43,388 bases of DNA from Actinomycetota bacterium (GTDB lineage: Bacteria > Actinomycetota > Actinomycetes > Nanopelagicales > Nanopelagicaceae), in contig VGAJ01000006.1 in the NCBI GenBank assembly GCA_016870795.1, forward strand, positions 1 through 43,388, given 5' to 3'. The stretch's first letter is position 1, and each line of letters starts with the position of its first letter. Position numbers and translations under genes: made by a program. This document shows, piece after piece, positions 9,002 through 18,995 of the stretch. The notes under the pieces are model-generated. The model ran no database searches. It saw only the letters and a list, made by a program, of their open reading frames with translations, and was not told the DNA's origin.

Positions 9002-11701
9002 GTGGCAAAGGTCCGCGTTTACGAATTAGCAAAAGATGTAGGGATGGATAGCAAGGATGTCCTTGCAAAACTCCAAGAGATGGGCGAGTTTGTTCGCTCC
9101 GCATCTTCAACTGTTGAAGCACCTGTGGTGCGAAAGTTTCTAGAAAAATTTCCTGCAGTTGCAGCTACACCTAAGAAAGCCCCGGCCAAGAAAGCTCCTG
9201 CTAAAAGAGCCGCAGCCAAGAAAGCAGCGCCAGTTGAGAGCGTTGAGCAAATTGATGAAATTACTCCTCCTATTGCTCCGGTAATTAAAGAGAGCGTAGA
9301 AGAAAAGCCAGCTCCACTTCCTGCTAAACCACCAACTGCTCCTGCTGCCAGAGTTGGAAATAATCCTTTTGGAAATCCTTCAGCTCCTCCTCGTCCACCA
9401 AGACCACAAGGTCAAGGCGGTGCAAGACCTGGAAATAATCCTTTTGGAAATCCTTCAGCTCCTCCTCGTCCACCAAGACCACAAGGTCAAGGCGGCGGGC
9501 AACGTCCGGCAGGAAGTAGACCGCCAGGTGCGCCAGCAAGAGGTGGAAATATGGCAGGACCTCGTCCAGGTTCTGTTCGCCCAGGATTTGCTGCGCGACC
9601 ACAACAACGAAGTGATGGAACAACTGCTCGTCCGCAAGATCGCAACTCTTCATCTCCATATCGCAGCCCAGGTGGCCAAGGTCAGAGACCAGGTGGATCA
9701 ACTGGCGCTCCTGCAAGACCAGGAGCAGGAAAACCAGGTGGCGGTTTTGCGCCAGGAAGACCAGGACAACGCGGAAGCGCTGGTGGAGCATTTGGAAAAA
9801 ATGCTGGAAAGAAAAAGAATTACAAATCAAAGAAGACTCGTCGCGAAGAGATAGACAATATGCAAGCCCCAACACTTGGTGGCGCAATTGTTCCTCGTGG
9901 CGATGGAAATACTCCAGTTAGATTACGAAGAGGAGCATCTTTAGCTGACTTTGCCGAAAAAATTGGAGCAGATCCAGCCGGTTTAGTCTCGGTGCTATTT
10001 CATCTAGGTGAGATGGTTACTGCAACTCAATCAGTTGATGAAGAGACTTTGCATGTATTGGGTAGCGAGTTTGGCTACAAAATTACAGTTGTCTCTCCAG
10101 AGGATGAAGATAAAGAGATATTAGAACAATTTGATATCGACCTTGATCAAGAGCTCTCTGATGTCGATCCTGATGATTTAAGTATCAGGCCGCCAGTTGT
10201 AACAGTTATGGGCCATGTTGATCATGGAAAGACAAGACTACTTGATGCTATTCGCCAAACTGAAGTAGTAAAAGGTGAAGCAGGTGGCATTACTCAACAC
10301 ATCGGCGCTTATCAGATTCATCATGAGCATGCTGGAGTTAATCGCGCGATTACATTTATCGATACCCCAGGCCATGAAGCCTTCACCGCTATGCGTGCTC
10401 GTGGAGCAAAAGTGACAGATATTGCAGTCCTTGTTGTTGCCGCAGATGATGGAGTTATGCCTCAGACAATTGAAGCTCTAAATCACTCTCAAGCAGCAAA
10501 TGTTCCAATTGTTGTTGCGGTCAATAAGGTTGATAAAGAGGGAGCAAATCCTGGGCGAATTCGTCAGCAGTTAACTGAATATAACTTGGTCGCTGAAGAG
10601 TATGGTGGAGATACGCTATTTGTTGATGTCTCCGCAGCTAAAGTAACTGGTATTGATCAATTAGTTGAAGCAATTTTGTTAACTGCAGATGCTGCAATTG
10701 ATTTAAGAGCAATCCATGAAGATGACGCTAGAGGTGTAGCAATTGAGGCTCATCTAGATCGTGGCCGTGGTCCAGTTGCAACAGTTCTAGTCCAGCGCGG
10801 AACGCTAAGTGTTGGAGATGCAATTGTTGCCGGTAGCGCTTTTGGTCGAGTCAGAGCGATGATGGATGAGTTTGGACAAGAAGTTGAAGTAGCAGGTCCA
10901 TCAAGGCCAGTTCAAGTTCTTGGATTTACCTCGGTGCCAAGTGCTGGCGATAGCTTTATCGTTGCACCTGATGATCGAACTGCAAGACAAATTGCGGAAA
11001 AACGTCAGGCCGGAGAGCGCCATGCTGCACTTGCTAAGGCAAGAAAGAAAGTTTCTCTAGAAGACTTCCTTGAGCAATCCAAGGTCACAACTCTTAATCT
11101 AATTCTTAAAGGCGATGTTAGCGGATCTGTTGAAGCACTTGAAGATGCTTTGGTTCAATTAGATGTTGGCAGTGAAGTTGACTTGAGAGTTATTCATAGA
11201 GGCGTTGGTGCTATCACTAAGAGCGATGTAACTCTTGCCTCAGCATCGGGCGCAGTAATTGTTGGTTTCAATGTTAAGCCAGAGGCCCATACTGCAATCT
11301 TTGCTGATGAAGAGGGCGTTGAAGTTCGATTCTATAGCGTGATCTATAAAGCAATTGAGGAGATCGAAGCTGCGCTTAAGGGACTACTCAAGCCTGAATT
11401 TGAGGAAGCAGTCTTGGGTCGCGCTGAAGTGCGCGAGGTCTTTAAGTCCAGCAAGTTTGGAACTATCGCTGGATCTCTGGTTTCAAGTGGCCTGATTAGA
11501 AGAAATGCAAAGGCAAGAGTGCTGCGCGATAACGTGGTAATCGGCGATAACCTAACAATCGAATCTTTAAAGCGATTTAAAGATGATGCAACTGAAGTTC
11601 GTGAGGGCTTTGAGTGCGGAATTGGTGTGGGTAATTTCAAAGATATTCAAATCGGAGATGTATTTGAAGCATTTGAGATGCGCGAGAAAGAGCGAGCATA
11701 A
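9002..11701 (+). CDS. infB: Translation initiation factor IF-2
   Basis: GTPase that brings initiator fMet-tRNA to the ribosome. 899 residues. The N-terminal IF2_N domain (about 1-50, [21 protein letters not shown]) is typical of Actinobacteria. Next comes an Ala/Lys-rich stretch, then a long Pro/Gly/Arg/Gln-rich linker (about 108-275), then the G domain: G1 GHVDHGKT at 404-411, G3 DTPGH at 454-458, G4 NKVD at 508-511 and G5 SAAK. Domains II-IV follow to the C-terminus. The linker contains a perfect 65-base tandem duplication. Start is GTG with AGGAG upstream. rbfA follows after three bases, keeping the universal infB-rbfA-truB order. Confidence 0.97.
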   Translation: MAKVRVYELAKDVGMDSKDVLAKLQEMGEFVRSASSTVEAPVVRKFLEKFPAVAATPKKAPAKKAPAKRAAAKKAAPVESVEQIDEITPPIAPVIKESVEEKPAPLPAKPPTAPAARVGNNPFGNPSAPPRPPRPQGQGGARPGNNPFGNPSAPPRPPRPQGQGGGQRPAGSRPPGAPARGGNMAGPRPGSVRPGFAARPQQRSDGTTARPQDRNSSSPYRSPGGQGQRPGGSTGAPARPGAGKPGGGFAPGRPGQRGSAGGAFGKNAGKKKNYKSKKTRREEIDNMQAPTLGGAIVPRGDGNTPVRLRRGASLADFAEKIGADPAGLVSVLFHLGEMVTATQSVDEETLHVLGSEFGYKITVVSPEDEDKEILEQFDIDLDQELSDVDPDDLSIRPPVVTVMGHVDHGKTRLLDAIRQTEVVKGEAGGITQHIGAYQIHHEHAGVNRAITFIDTPGHEAFTAMRARGAKVTDIAVLVVAADDGVMPQTIEALNHSQAANVPIVVAVNKVDKEGANPGRIRQQLTEYNLVAEEYGGDTLFVDVSAAKVTGIDQLVEAILLTADAAIDLRAIHEDDARGVAIEAHLDRGRGPVATVLVQRGTLSVGDAIVAGSAFGRVRAMMDEFGQEVEVAGPSRPVQVLGFTSVPSAGDSFIVAPDDRTARQIAEKRQAGERHAALAKARKKVSLEDFLEQSKVTTLNLILKGDVSGSVEALEDALVQLDVGSEVDLRVIHRGVGAITKSDVTLASASGAVIVGFNVKPEAHTAIFADEEGVEVRFYSVIYKAIEEIEAALKGLLKPEFEEAVLGRAEVREVFKSSKFGTIAGSLVSSGLIRRNAKARVLRDNVVIGDNLTIESLKRFKDDATEVREGFECGIGVGNFKDIQIGDVFEAFEMREKERA
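9356..9495 (+). repeat. Perfect 65-bp direct repeat inside infB
   Basis: Bases 9356-9420 and 9431-9495 appear identical, separated by 10 bases, so the period is 75 bases (25 codons). Each copy encodes [20 protein letters not shown] plus glycine in the disordered IF-2 linker. Because the period is a whole number of codons, gain or loss of a unit keeps the frame. Identity at synonymous positions suggests a recent duplication or ongoing homogenisation. Confidence 0.9.
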
Positions 11702-11704
11702 GAC

Positions 11705-12148
11705 ATGGGAAAGTCACATCGGGCTGCAAAAGTTGCTGACCGGATCAAGGTTGTAGTTGCCTCAGCTCTTGAGAGCAAGGTAAGGGATCCGCGCCTTGGT
11801 TTTGTCACAATTACCGATGTTCGAGTAACTGGTGACCTACAACAAGCCTCTATCTTCTATACCGTTTTAGGCGATGATGAAGCGCGATTTAATACTGCCA
11901 AAGTATTAGAAAGTGCTAAGGGGCTTTTAAGAACTGAAGTAGGTAGAGAACTTGGAACCAGAATTACTCCCTCTCTTACCTTCTTTGCAGATGCTTTGGG
12001 TGAGAACGCTAAGAACTTCGAGGATTTACTTGATCAGGTCAGAAAAAGTGATGAAGAGATTGCAAATCTTCGATCTGGCGCAGAGCCGATAAGTGGAGAT
12101 GATCCTTATCGCCAGAGCCGCCCAAAAAACTATCTCTCTGGTGAATAG
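11705..12148 (+). CDS. rbfA: 30S ribosome-binding factor RbfA
   Basis: Single KH-like domain protein that binds the 5' region of 16S rRNA and helps the last steps of 30S maturation. 147 residues. The family hallmarks are the basic start (GKSHRAAKVADRIKVVVASAL), KVRDPRLGFVTITDVRVTGDLQQASIFYTVLG and the helix ending in LGTRITPSLTFFAD. The C-terminal tail (from about 115) is charged and probably flexible. Three bases separate it from infB and it abuts truB directly, so the three are one transcription unit. Confidence 0.96.
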   Translation: MGKSHRAAKVADRIKVVVASALESKVRDPRLGFVTITDVRVTGDLQQASIFYTVLGDDEARFNTAKVLESAKGLLRTEVGRELGTRITPSLTFFADALGENAKNFEDLLDQVRKSDEEIANLRSGAEPISGDDPYRQSRPKNYLSGE

Positions 12149-13006
12149 ATGAGTTTGCAAGATGGCTTTGTCATCATTGATAAGCCAGCCGGAATCACCA
12201 GTCATGATGTAGTGGCAAAGTTAAGAAAAACTCTAGGAACAAAGCAGGTCGGCCATGCCGGGACCTTAGATCCGATGGCAACAGGAGTTCTTGTTCTTGG
12301 GGTAAATAAAGCAACAAAGTTTCTGCAATACATAACTCAAGGAAAAAAGGCCTATCATGCTCAGATTCGATTAGGCCAGGCAACTTCTAGCGATGATGCG
12401 CAAGGTGAAATTACTTCAACTTCTAATACTTCAAATGTTAGTGATCAAGAAATTAGAGAGTTCCTTGCTACTCAAGTTGGAAGCATTATGCAGGTTCCAA
12501 CTAAAGTCTCTGCGATAAAAATTAATGGCCAGAGAGCCTATGACTTGGTTAGAGAGGGAAAAGAGGTAGATATTCCTGCTCGGCAGATAGACATCTATAA
12601 CTTAGATGTAATCGAAATCAAACGTGGAGAATTTCTAGATATTGAAATTACTGTTGAATGCTCTGCAGGAACTTATATTCGATCAATTGCAAGAGACTTA
12701 GGAAGCTCACTTGGAGTCGGAGGACATCTGATTTCTCTTCGAAGGAGCCTAGTTGCTCCATTCTCGCTAAGTGATTGCAGCAGCCTTGAATCACCCGAGA
12801 TAAGGTCGCTTGCCAGCGAGATATCTAAAGTTATGAGTGTAAGAAATGTAGATCTGCTTGAGGTTAAAGAGTTGAGTTTTGGTCGTTCGCTGAGCGCATC
12901 AATTAGTGATGGCCCAGTTGTGGCCCTTGCTCCTGATGGAAAGGTTGCTGCAATATTGGAAAATCGGGAACATGGCGCACAACCTGTGGCGGTCTTTATT
13001 TCATGA
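12149..13006 (+). CDS. truB: tRNA pseudouridine(55) synthase TruB
   Basis: Makes pseudouridine 55 in the T-loop of tRNAs. 285 residues, usual length. The catalytic Asp is D41 in HAGTLDPMATGVL (from H36). The N-terminal GFVIIDKPAGITSHDVV and the SAGTYIRSIARDLG strand around residue 170 are family motifs. A C-terminal domain of about 70 residues follows. The ATG immediately follows the rbfA stop. ribF begins 13 bases after its stop. Confidence 0.96.
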   Translation: MSLQDGFVIIDKPAGITSHDVVAKLRKTLGTKQVGHAGTLDPMATGVLVLGVNKATKFLQYITQGKKAYHAQIRLGQATSSDDAQGEITSTSNTSNVSDQEIREFLATQVGSIMQVPTKVSAIKINGQRAYDLVREGKEVDIPARQIDIYNLDVIEIKRGEFLDIEITVECSAGTYIRSIARDLGSSLGVGGHLISLRRSLVAPFSLSDCSSLESPEIRSLASEISKVMSVRNVDLLEVKELSFGRSLSASISDGPVVALAPDGKVAAILENREHGAQPVAVFIS

Positions 13007-13019
13007 AAGAATTAAAGTT

Positions 13020-13928
13020 ATGAGTAGCGCTGAAGTAACTTGGCATGGTGCCCCGATTCTAGGCTCTGCCCTTGCTATCGGAATTTTTGACGGCGTACAT
13101 ATTGGCCATCAAGTAATTCTTCAAGAGGGAGTAAGAGAAAATCTGCCAGTAGTTGCACTCACCTTTGATCCTCATCCAACATCAGTATTTGCTCCAGATC
13201 GAGTTCCAACTCGGCTGCTGACTTTAAATAATCGCATCGCCCAGTTATCGATGCATGGGGCAAGTAGTGTGGCTGTAATTAAGTTTAGCTCTCAATTTTC
13301 ACAATTAACTCCAGATCAATTCATTAACGAAATATTAAAGCCAAAATTTGATCCAGCACTAGTGTTAGTGGGGGAGAACTTCACATTTGGCGCAAAAGCT
13401 GCTGGAAATGTTGAGTATTTAAAAGCTAATTCACCATTTAAGGTAACGGCGATTCCACTTTATAGCCATGGAAATATTAAAGTCTCCTCTACACGAATTC
13501 GAGAAGCAATCAAGGCAGGAAATATTGAGATTGCTAATCAATTGCTAACAAGACCTCATCAATTAGTGGGCCCAGTTATTCACGGTGAAAAACGTGGCAG
13601 AACCATTGGCTATCCAACTGCAAATATTGGCCTAGATTCCTATGCCACAATTCCATCTGATGGAGTTTATGCCGGATGGTTATCAGTTGGATCCCATCGC
13701 TGGAGCGCAGCAATTTCTATTGGAACTAATCCCACATTTGATGGCGTGCGCGGAAGACAAGTGGAAGCCTACGCACTTGATCGAGATGATCTAGATCTCT
13801 ATGACCAAGAGGCAAAAGTTGAATTCGGTTGGAGACTTAGAGACACCATCAAATTTGGCTCACTAGATGAGCTCTTGGTTCAGATGAAAATAGATTGCGA
13901 TGAAGCTAGAAAATTGACTTCCCTTTAG
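13020..13928 (+). CDS. ribF: Bifunctional riboflavin kinase/FAD synthetase
   Basis: Converts riboflavin to FMN and FMN to FAD. 302 residues from the chosen ATG. The N-terminal nucleotidyltransferase domain has GIFDGVHIGH at 21-30, and the C-terminal flavokinase domain has GRTIGYPTANI from about 193 and DGVYAGW. The same frame is open further upstream (an in-frame ATG at 12906), but that would add 38 residues overlapping truB with no family resemblance. The start at 13020 therefore fits the protein best. It follows truB as in most Actinobacteria. Confidence 0.95.
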   Translation: MSSAEVTWHGAPILGSALAIGIFDGVHIGHQVILQEGVRENLPVVALTFDPHPTSVFAPDRVPTRLLTLNNRIAQLSMHGASSVAVIKFSSQFSQLTPDQFINEILKPKFDPALVLVGENFTFGAKAAGNVEYLKANSPFKVTAIPLYSHGNIKVSSTRIREAIKAGNIEIANQLLTRPHQLVGPVIHGEKRGRTIGYPTANIGLDSYATIPSDGVYAGWLSVGSHRWSAAISIGTNPTFDGVRGRQVEAYALDRDDLDLYDQEAKVEFGWRLRDTIKFGSLDELLVQMKIDCDEARKLTSL

Positions 13929-14053
13929 GCGTATTTTTGCCTCGATTTTAGATCTTTAAGCAGCGCTGGTAGATTTACGCCCCTCAAGCGAGAAAGTGTG
14001 CGCTCGTGTATTAGACCGAGAGCCCTCGTGAAAGATGTAAAGGAAGAAAAAAA
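13929..14053 (+). other. rpsO leader region
   Basis: 125 bases between ribF and rpsO. After the ribF stop there is a weak AGGC/GCCT inverted repeat with a T-rich loop and tail, too small to call a terminator with confidence. The rest is a leader ending in AAAGGAAG, the rpsO Shine-Dalgarno. No riboswitch or tRNA fold was recognised. Confidence 0.35.
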
Positions 14054-14323
14054 ATGGCATTAAAACCTGCCGAGAAGAAAGAAATTATCACCAAGTATGG
14101 CGCCTCTGCATCTGACACAGGAAGCCCTGAATCACAGGTTGCGCTTTTATCACAGAGAATTGAAGAAGTAACTGAGCACCTACAGACAAATCAGCATGAT
14201 CACCACAACCGTCGTGGTCTACTGCTTCTAGTAGGTCGCCGTAGAAGAATTTTGCAATACCTTGCAAAGACAGATATTGCGCGATACCGCGCGATCATCG
14301 ACAAACTCGGCATCCGCCGTTAG
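14054..14323 (+). CDS. rpsO: 30S ribosomal protein S15
   Basis: Primary 16S rRNA-binding protein of the small subunit, 89 residues, exactly the family length. Characteristic segments are [16 protein letters not shown], the [18 protein letters not shown] helix that contacts rRNA, and the C-terminal [13 protein letters not shown] strong AAAGGAAG Shine-Dalgarno precedes the ATG. pnp follows after 151 bases, the conserved rpsO-pnp pair. Confidence 0.98.
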   Translation: MALKPAEKKEIITKYGASASDTGSPESQVALLSQRIEEVTEHLQTNQHDHHNRRGLLLLVGRRRRILQYLAKTDIARYRAIIDKLGIRR

Positions 14324-14428
14324 TTTGCTGAACAATTAAATAATCACCCAGCGCAACGCTAGAGGTTTGGTCCTCGGTGGTGGCTTACGGATTTAAACAA
14401 GAATGCCGTTGGCTTCGATCGAAGATCC

Positions 14429-14463
14429 ATTCTCTATAAATATGCGTTCGGGTGTTAGAGAAT
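14429..14463 (+). promoter_or_regulatory. Inverted repeat in the pnp leader
   Basis: ATTCTCTA (14429-14436) and TAGAGAAT (14456-14463) form a perfect 8-base stem with a 19-base loop. It ends immediately upstream of the pnp Shine-Dalgarno AGGAG (14465-14468 plus the preceding A). A 12-base palindrome CTTCGATCGAAG lies just upstream (14413-14424). PNPase leaders in other bacteria fold into RNase-processed hairpins used for autoregulation. A similar role here is only inferred. Confidence 0.45.
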
Positions 14464-14474
14464 AGGAGAGACCC

Positions 14475-16682
14475 ATGGAGGGTCAAGACGTTAAGTCTGC
14501 CGCTGTCACAATTGACAACGGAAAATTTGGAAAACGAGAAATTCGTTTCGAAACTGGTCGCCTAGCGCGCCAAGCTGCAGGAACTGCAGTTGTTTATCTA
14601 GATGATGAAACTATGTTGCTATCAGCAACTACTGCTTCAAAGTCACCTAAAGATCAATTCGACTTCTTCCCATTAACAGTTGATGTGGAAGAGCGTATGT
14701 ATGCAGTTGGAAAGATTCCTGGATCATTTTTCCGCAGAGAAGGTCGTCCTTCCGAGGATGCAATTCTTACCTGCCGCTTAATTGATCGTCCGCTTCGCCC
14801 TTCATTCATCAAGGGGCTGCGCAATGAAGTTCAGATTGTAGTGACTGTTATGGCCCTTGATCAGAATCATATGTATGACGTGATTGCTATTAATGCGGCA
14901 TCAATGTCAACGCAATTAGCAGGGCTGCCATTCTCAGGTCCAATTGGTGGCGTGCGTATCGCACTTATCGATGGACAATGGGTTGCTTTCCCAAACCATA
15001 GCGATCTAGAAAATGCTGTTTTTGATATGGTCGTTGCCGGAAGAATTGCTGGCGATGATGTTGCAATTATGATGGTTGAAGCAGAAGCAACAGTTAAGAC
15101 CATTGATTTGATTGGCTCTGGCGCTAGCGCTCCAACTGAGGAAATTGTTGGTCAGGGGCTTGAGGCTTCCAAGCCATTTATTCGTCAGCTCTGCCAAGCA
15201 CAAATCGAACTAGCAAAAGTTGCTGCAAAGCCAACTGCTGAGTTCCCCGTGTTTCTTGATTATCAAGATGATGCATTTGCAGCTGTTGAGAAAGCAGCAA
15301 AGAAAGAGCTTGATGCTGCGCTAAAGATTTCAGGCAAGCAAGAGCGTGAAACTGAGATTGAGAGACTATCTACTGAAGTTAAGCAATCACTTGCGGAGAG
15401 CTTTGTTGGTCGGGAGAAAGAAATTCCTGCAGCATTTCGCTCGCTAACTAAGAAGTTGGTTCGCCAGCGCGTGCTTCGCGAAAAGGTTCGAATCGATGGA
15501 CGAGGACTTCGCGATATCAGACCGCTGATTGCTGAAGTTGAGGTAGTTCCAAGAGTTCATGGCTCTGCAATATTTGAAAGAGGCGAGACCCAGATTCTGG
15601 GAATCACAACTTTAAATATGCTTAAGATGGAGCAACAGCTCGATACGCTCAATCCTGAAGACCACAAGCGTTATATGCATAACTACAACTTCCCGCCTTA
15701 CTCAACTGGTGAGACTGGTCGAGTGGGATCACCCAAGAGACGAGAGATTGGTCATGGAGCACTTGCTGAGCGAGCCCTCCTTCCAGTTCTTCCTGGGCGT
15801 CAAGAGTTTCCTTATGCGATCAGACAAGTATCTGAAGCACTTGGTTCAAATGGATCAACTTCCATGGGATCAGTATGTGCATCAACTCTCTCGCTATTAA
15901 ATGCTGGAGTTCCGCTTAAAGCTCCAGTTGCTGGAATTGCAATGGGCTTAATTTCCGATGATGTTGATGGCAAAGTGGAATATGTTGCTCTGACAGATAT
16001 TTTGGGAGCAGAAGATGCTTTCGGAGATATGGACTTTAAAGTTGCTGGAACAAAAGACTTTGTAACCGCTCTTCAGTTAGATACTAAGTTAGATGGAATT
16101 CCAGCTAGCGTTTTATCAGCTGCTCTTTTGCAAGCAAAAGAAGCTCGTCTTGCAATCTTAAAGGTGATGAATGAAGCTATTGATCGCCCAGATGATATGA
16201 ACCCTCTTGCTCCAAGAATCATCTCAATTAAGATCCCAGTGGATCAGATTGGCGCTGTTATTGGACCTAAGGGCAAAGTCATCAATCAGATTCAAGAGGA
16301 GACTGGAGCTGAGATCTCCATTGAGGATGATGGAACAATCTTTATCGGTGCCACAAATGGCACAGCAGCAGATGCTGCTAAAGCTGCGATTCTCTCAATT
16401 GCCGATCCAAAGCTTCCTGAAATTGGAGAGCGATATAACGGAACAATCGTCAAGCTTGCAACCTTCGGAGCTTTCGTAAATCTCCTTCCAGGAAAAGATG
16501 GCTTGCTACACATCTCTCAGATTAGAAAGATGCATGGCGGAAAGCGCATTGAAAACCTTGAAGATGTTATGAGCGTTGGCGATAAGGTGGAAGTTGAAAT
16601 TGGCGAGATTGACCCAAAGGGCAAGCTCTCGCTAATTCCAGTCTTAGATGAAAGCCAGAAGTCAGATACTGCTTCAGAGTAA
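14475..16682 (+). CDS. pnp: Polyribonucleotide nucleotidyltransferase (PNPase)
   Basis: 3'-5' phosphorolytic exoribonuclease of the RNA degradation machinery, 735 residues. Two RNase PH-like domains (about 10-235 and 335-565) flank a helical linker. These are followed by a KH domain ([20 protein letters not shown] near 595) and an S1 domain ([21 protein letters not shown] near 655-715). The [14 protein letters not shown] and [16 protein letters not shown] segments mark the two PH cores. The actinobacterial enzyme usually also has guanosine 3'-diphosphate 5'-triphosphate synthetase activity (GPSI), not assessable here. The ATG has GGAGAG upstream. Confidence 0.97.
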   Translation: MEGQDVKSAAVTIDNGKFGKREIRFETGRLARQAAGTAVVYLDDETMLLSATTASKSPKDQFDFFPLTVDVEERMYAVGKIPGSFFRREGRPSEDAILTCRLIDRPLRPSFIKGLRNEVQIVVTVMALDQNHMYDVIAINAASMSTQLAGLPFSGPIGGVRIALIDGQWVAFPNHSDLENAVFDMVVAGRIAGDDVAIMMVEAEATVKTIDLIGSGASAPTEEIVGQGLEASKPFIRQLCQAQIELAKVAAKPTAEFPVFLDYQDDAFAAVEKAAKKELDAALKISGKQERETEIERLSTEVKQSLAESFVGREKEIPAAFRSLTKKLVRQRVLREKVRIDGRGLRDIRPLIAEVEVVPRVHGSAIFERGETQILGITTLNMLKMEQQLDTLNPEDHKRYMHNYNFPPYSTGETGRVGSPKRREIGHGALAERALLPVLPGRQEFPYAIRQVSEALGSNGSTSMGSVCASTLSLLNAGVPLKAPVAGIAMGLISDDVDGKVEYVALTDILGAEDAFGDMDFKVAGTKDFVTALQLDTKLDGIPASVLSAALLQAKEARLAILKVMNEAIDRPDDMNPLAPRIISIKIPVDQIGAVIGPKGKVINQIQEETGAEISIEDDGTIFIGATNGTAADAAKAAILSIADPKLPEIGERYNGTIVKLATFGAFVNLLPGKDGLLHISQIRKMHGGKRIENLEDVMSVGDKVEVEIGEIDPKGKLSLIPVLDESQKSDTASE

Positions 16683-16692
16683 GTGAAATTAA

Positions 16693-17970
16693 ATGACTGT
16701 GCGTAGGACCGTTCTTGCTAGCGGCCTACGCATTGTCACTGAAGAGATTCCTACAGTCCGCTCAGCCGCCTTTGGAATCTGGGTCAATGTTGGATCCCGC
16801 GATGAGAGCTTAAAAGTTGCTGGAGCATCACACTTTCTAGAACACCTACTATTTAAAGGAACGAAGCGACGTAGCGCGCTTGAAATTTCATCCTCAATTG
16901 AAGCCGTCGGCGGCGAAATGAATGCTTTCACATCAAAGGAATACACCTGCTTTTACGCCAGGGTAATTGATAAAGATCTTCCATTAGCCATTGATGTTAT
17001 TTCAGATCTAATTACCTCATCTCTTGGTAAATCAAGTGATGTGGAGGCGGAGAGAAAAGTCGTACTAGAGGAGATCTCTATGCGCGATGATGATCCGGCA
17101 GATTTAGTTCATGAGTTATTTGCTGAGACTTTTTATGGCGACACCACCCTTGGGCGCTCAATACTTGGCACCACTAAATCAATAAAGTCACTTTCTAGAA
17201 GCGCGGTATTTAACTACTATAAAAAGCGCTATCTACCAGAAGATATCGTGGTTGCAGTTGCTGGAAATATCAGGCATCAGCAGGTAGTAGATCAAATCAT
17301 TGCAGCGCTTTCAAGGGATGAGTTCTTAGATCGAGCTGAGAAGAAATTTAATCTAAGGCCAAGCCAGGAATTTAGTAGAAAGCCAAAGAGAAATGTTGGG
17401 CTGATAAATAGAAAGACAGAACAGGCTCACATCGTTCTTGGAATGCCTGGAGTAAATCGAGATGATAAAAGACGCTTTGCCATGGGAGTTTTATCTGCCG
17501 CACTTGGCGGAGGAATGTCCTCTAGGCTATTTCAAGAAATTAGAGAAAAGCGTGGTCTTGCATATTCCGTCTATTCATACGCTCAACAATTTGCTGGAAG
17601 TGGCTTTTTAGCCCTCTATGCTGGATCTACTCCAAGTAAGGCTGTTGAAGTTATAAAGATAATGCGCGGGGTATTGGAAGATGTTGCAAGTAATGGACTA
17701 ACAAGTGAGGAATTAATTAAGGCTCAAGGAGCAGTTAGTGGCTCACTAGTTTTAGGCCAGGAAGATACTGGTTCTCGAATGAGCCGGATTGGAAAGAGCG
17801 AGCTGATCTATGGCCAGGTCTTAAGTTTTGATGAGATCCTTCGAGAGATTTCAGCCGTTGATAGCGCAGCCATTGCAAACCTAGCATCTGAGGTCTTGGG
17901 TTCTGCGCCAAGCCTTGCGATTGTGGGACCATTTGCCAAGCGTTCAATCTTTGAAAAGGCTATGAAGTAG
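16693..17970 (+). CDS. M16 family zinc metallopeptidase (PqqL/MPP-like)
   Basis: Pitrilysin-family peptidase. 425 residues, one complete pair of alpha/beta roll domains like the mitochondrial processing peptidase beta subunit. The inverted zinc motif HFLEH is at 47-51 (HxxEH), with the distal Glu ligand in VEAERKVVLEEI (E126/E127). The second half has the GGGMSSRLFQEIREKRGLAYSV signature. The gene next to pnp in Actinobacteria is nearly always this peptidase. Its substrate is unknown. ATG 10 bases after pnp. dapB follows after 14 bases. Confidence 0.94.
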   Translation: MTVRRTVLASGLRIVTEEIPTVRSAAFGIWVNVGSRDESLKVAGASHFLEHLLFKGTKRRSALEISSSIEAVGGEMNAFTSKEYTCFYARVIDKDLPLAIDVISDLITSSLGKSSDVEAERKVVLEEISMRDDDPADLVHELFAETFYGDTTLGRSILGTTKSIKSLSRSAVFNYYKKRYLPEDIVVAVAGNIRHQQVVDQIIAALSRDEFLDRAEKKFNLRPSQEFSRKPKRNVGLINRKTEQAHIVLGMPGVNRDDKRRFAMGVLSAALGGGMSSRLFQEIREKRGLAYSVYSYAQQFAGSGFLALYAGSTPSKAVEVIKIMRGVLEDVASNGLTSEELIKAQGAVSGSLVLGQEDTGSRMSRIGKSELIYGQVLSFDEILREISAVDSAAIANLASEVLGSAPSLAIVGPFAKRSIFEKAMK

Positions 17971-17984
17971 AAGGTGGAGAAGCG

Positions 17985-18731
17985 ATGAAAATTAAAGTCG
18001 CCGTTCTTGGCGCTAAGGGCCGTATGGGCACCGAGAGCGTGAAGGCTATCTCGGCTGCAAATGATCTGGACCTAGTTGCATCTCTTGACCTCGGTGATTC
18101 CCTAGATCTACTAAAAAGCTCTGGCGCCCAAGTTGTTTTAGATTTTACTCATCCTGATTCGGTAATGAAGAATTTAGAGTATGCAATCAACAGTGGAATT
18201 AATGTAGTAGTTGGAACTACTGGTTTTGATGGTAAGAGAATCGAAGCAGTTAAAGCTCTACTAGCTAAAAATCCTCAAGTTGGAGCAATTATCGCGCCAA
18301 ACTTTGCCCTTAGTGCAGTATTAATGATGCAATTTGCAGCAAAGGCTGCCACCTATTTTGAATCCGTTGAGATTATTGAGCTACATCATCCAGAAAAGGC
18401 AGATGCTCCTTCTGGAACCGCAGCTAGAACTGCAGAGTTAATCTCAGATGCCAGAGCAAAAGCTAAGAAGAGCGCGATGCCTGATAAGACTAGTAGCGGA
18501 CTTGCGGGAGCAAGAGGAGCCAAGGTTGGCGATGTTCCAATTCACTCAATTCGCCTTAGAGGTTTAGTTGCTCATCAGGAAGTTTTACTAGGCGATCAAG
18601 GCGAGACTCTCTCGATTAGACATGACTCAATAGATAGAAGTGGCTATATGCCTGGGGTACTACTTGCCATAAGAAGCGTATCTACAAGACCTGGTTTAAC
18701 CTTTGGCCTTGAGAATCTGATGGATATCTAG
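17985..18731 (+). CDS. dapB: 4-hydroxy-tetrahydrodipicolinate reductase
   Basis: NAD(P)H-dependent enzyme of the diaminopimelate/lysine pathway, acting on the product of DapA, whose gene lies 2 kb downstream. 248 residues, usual actinobacterial length. The dinucleotide-binding GAKGRMG is at 9-15 and the catalytic segment HHPEKADAPSGTA starts at H134/H135 with K138. The tail GLTFGLENLMDI is conserved. Start ATG with GGTGGAGAAG upstream. Confidence 0.96.
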   Translation: MKIKVAVLGAKGRMGTESVKAISAANDLDLVASLDLGDSLDLLKSSGAQVVLDFTHPDSVMKNLEYAINSGINVVVGTTGFDGKRIEAVKALLAKNPQVGAIIAPNFALSAVLMMQFAAKAATYFESVEIIELHHPEKADAPSGTAARTAELISDARAKAKKSAMPDKTSSGLAGARGAKVGDVPIHSIRLRGLVAHQEVLLGDQGETLSIRHDSIDRSGYMPGVLLAIRSVSTRPGLTFGLENLMDI

Positions 18732-18740
18732 GAGGAAAAT

Positions 18741-18995
18741 GTGAGCACTTCAATAACAATGTATAGCGCAGATTGGTGTGGAGATTGCGTTAGATCAAAG
18801 AGATTGCTTGATTCACTTCAAGTTAATTATGAAATCATTGATGTCGAATCAGTGCCTGGAGCCTCTGAGAAAGTTATTGAAATAAATGGCGGAAAGCGCT
18901 CAATCCCAGTAATTCTCTTTTCCGATGGCACCCATCTAACGGAGCCCTCTGATATTGATCTAAAAGCAAAGCTTGAGGCTCTAAAGATTATCTAG
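18741..18995 (+). CDS. Glutaredoxin-like protein (mycoredoxin family)
   Basis: Small thiol-disulfide oxidoreductase of 84 residues with a thioredoxin fold. The dithiol motif CGDC is at residues 13-16 (DWCGDC). The cis-proline segment RSIPVILFSDG and the following G-T-H-L-T helix complete the glutaredoxin signature. Actinobacterial proteins of this type reduce mixed disulfides with mycothiol, and the partner here is inferred. GTG start behind an excellent AGGAGG. Its TAG stop shares a CTAG tetranucleotide with the stop of the convergent azlD. Confidence 0.88.
   Translation: MSTSITMYSADWCGDCVRSKRLLDSLQVNYEIIDVESVPGASEKVIEINGGKRSIPVILFSDGTHLTEPSDIDLKAKLEALKII

Noticed and set aside
9324-9887. 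Long open frames on both strands within the IF-2 linker
   Set aside because: They arise from the Pro/Gly/Gln-rich low-complexity coding sequence and its repeat. The products are simple-sequence Leu/Gln/Asp strings with no fold.
12906-13019. Longer ribF starting at 12906
   Set aside because: The additional residues are the truB gene read in another frame. The fold begins shortly after ATG 13020.
13929-13965. Rho-independent terminator after ribF
   Set aside because: The stem is only three to four base pairs and the T-run is interrupted.
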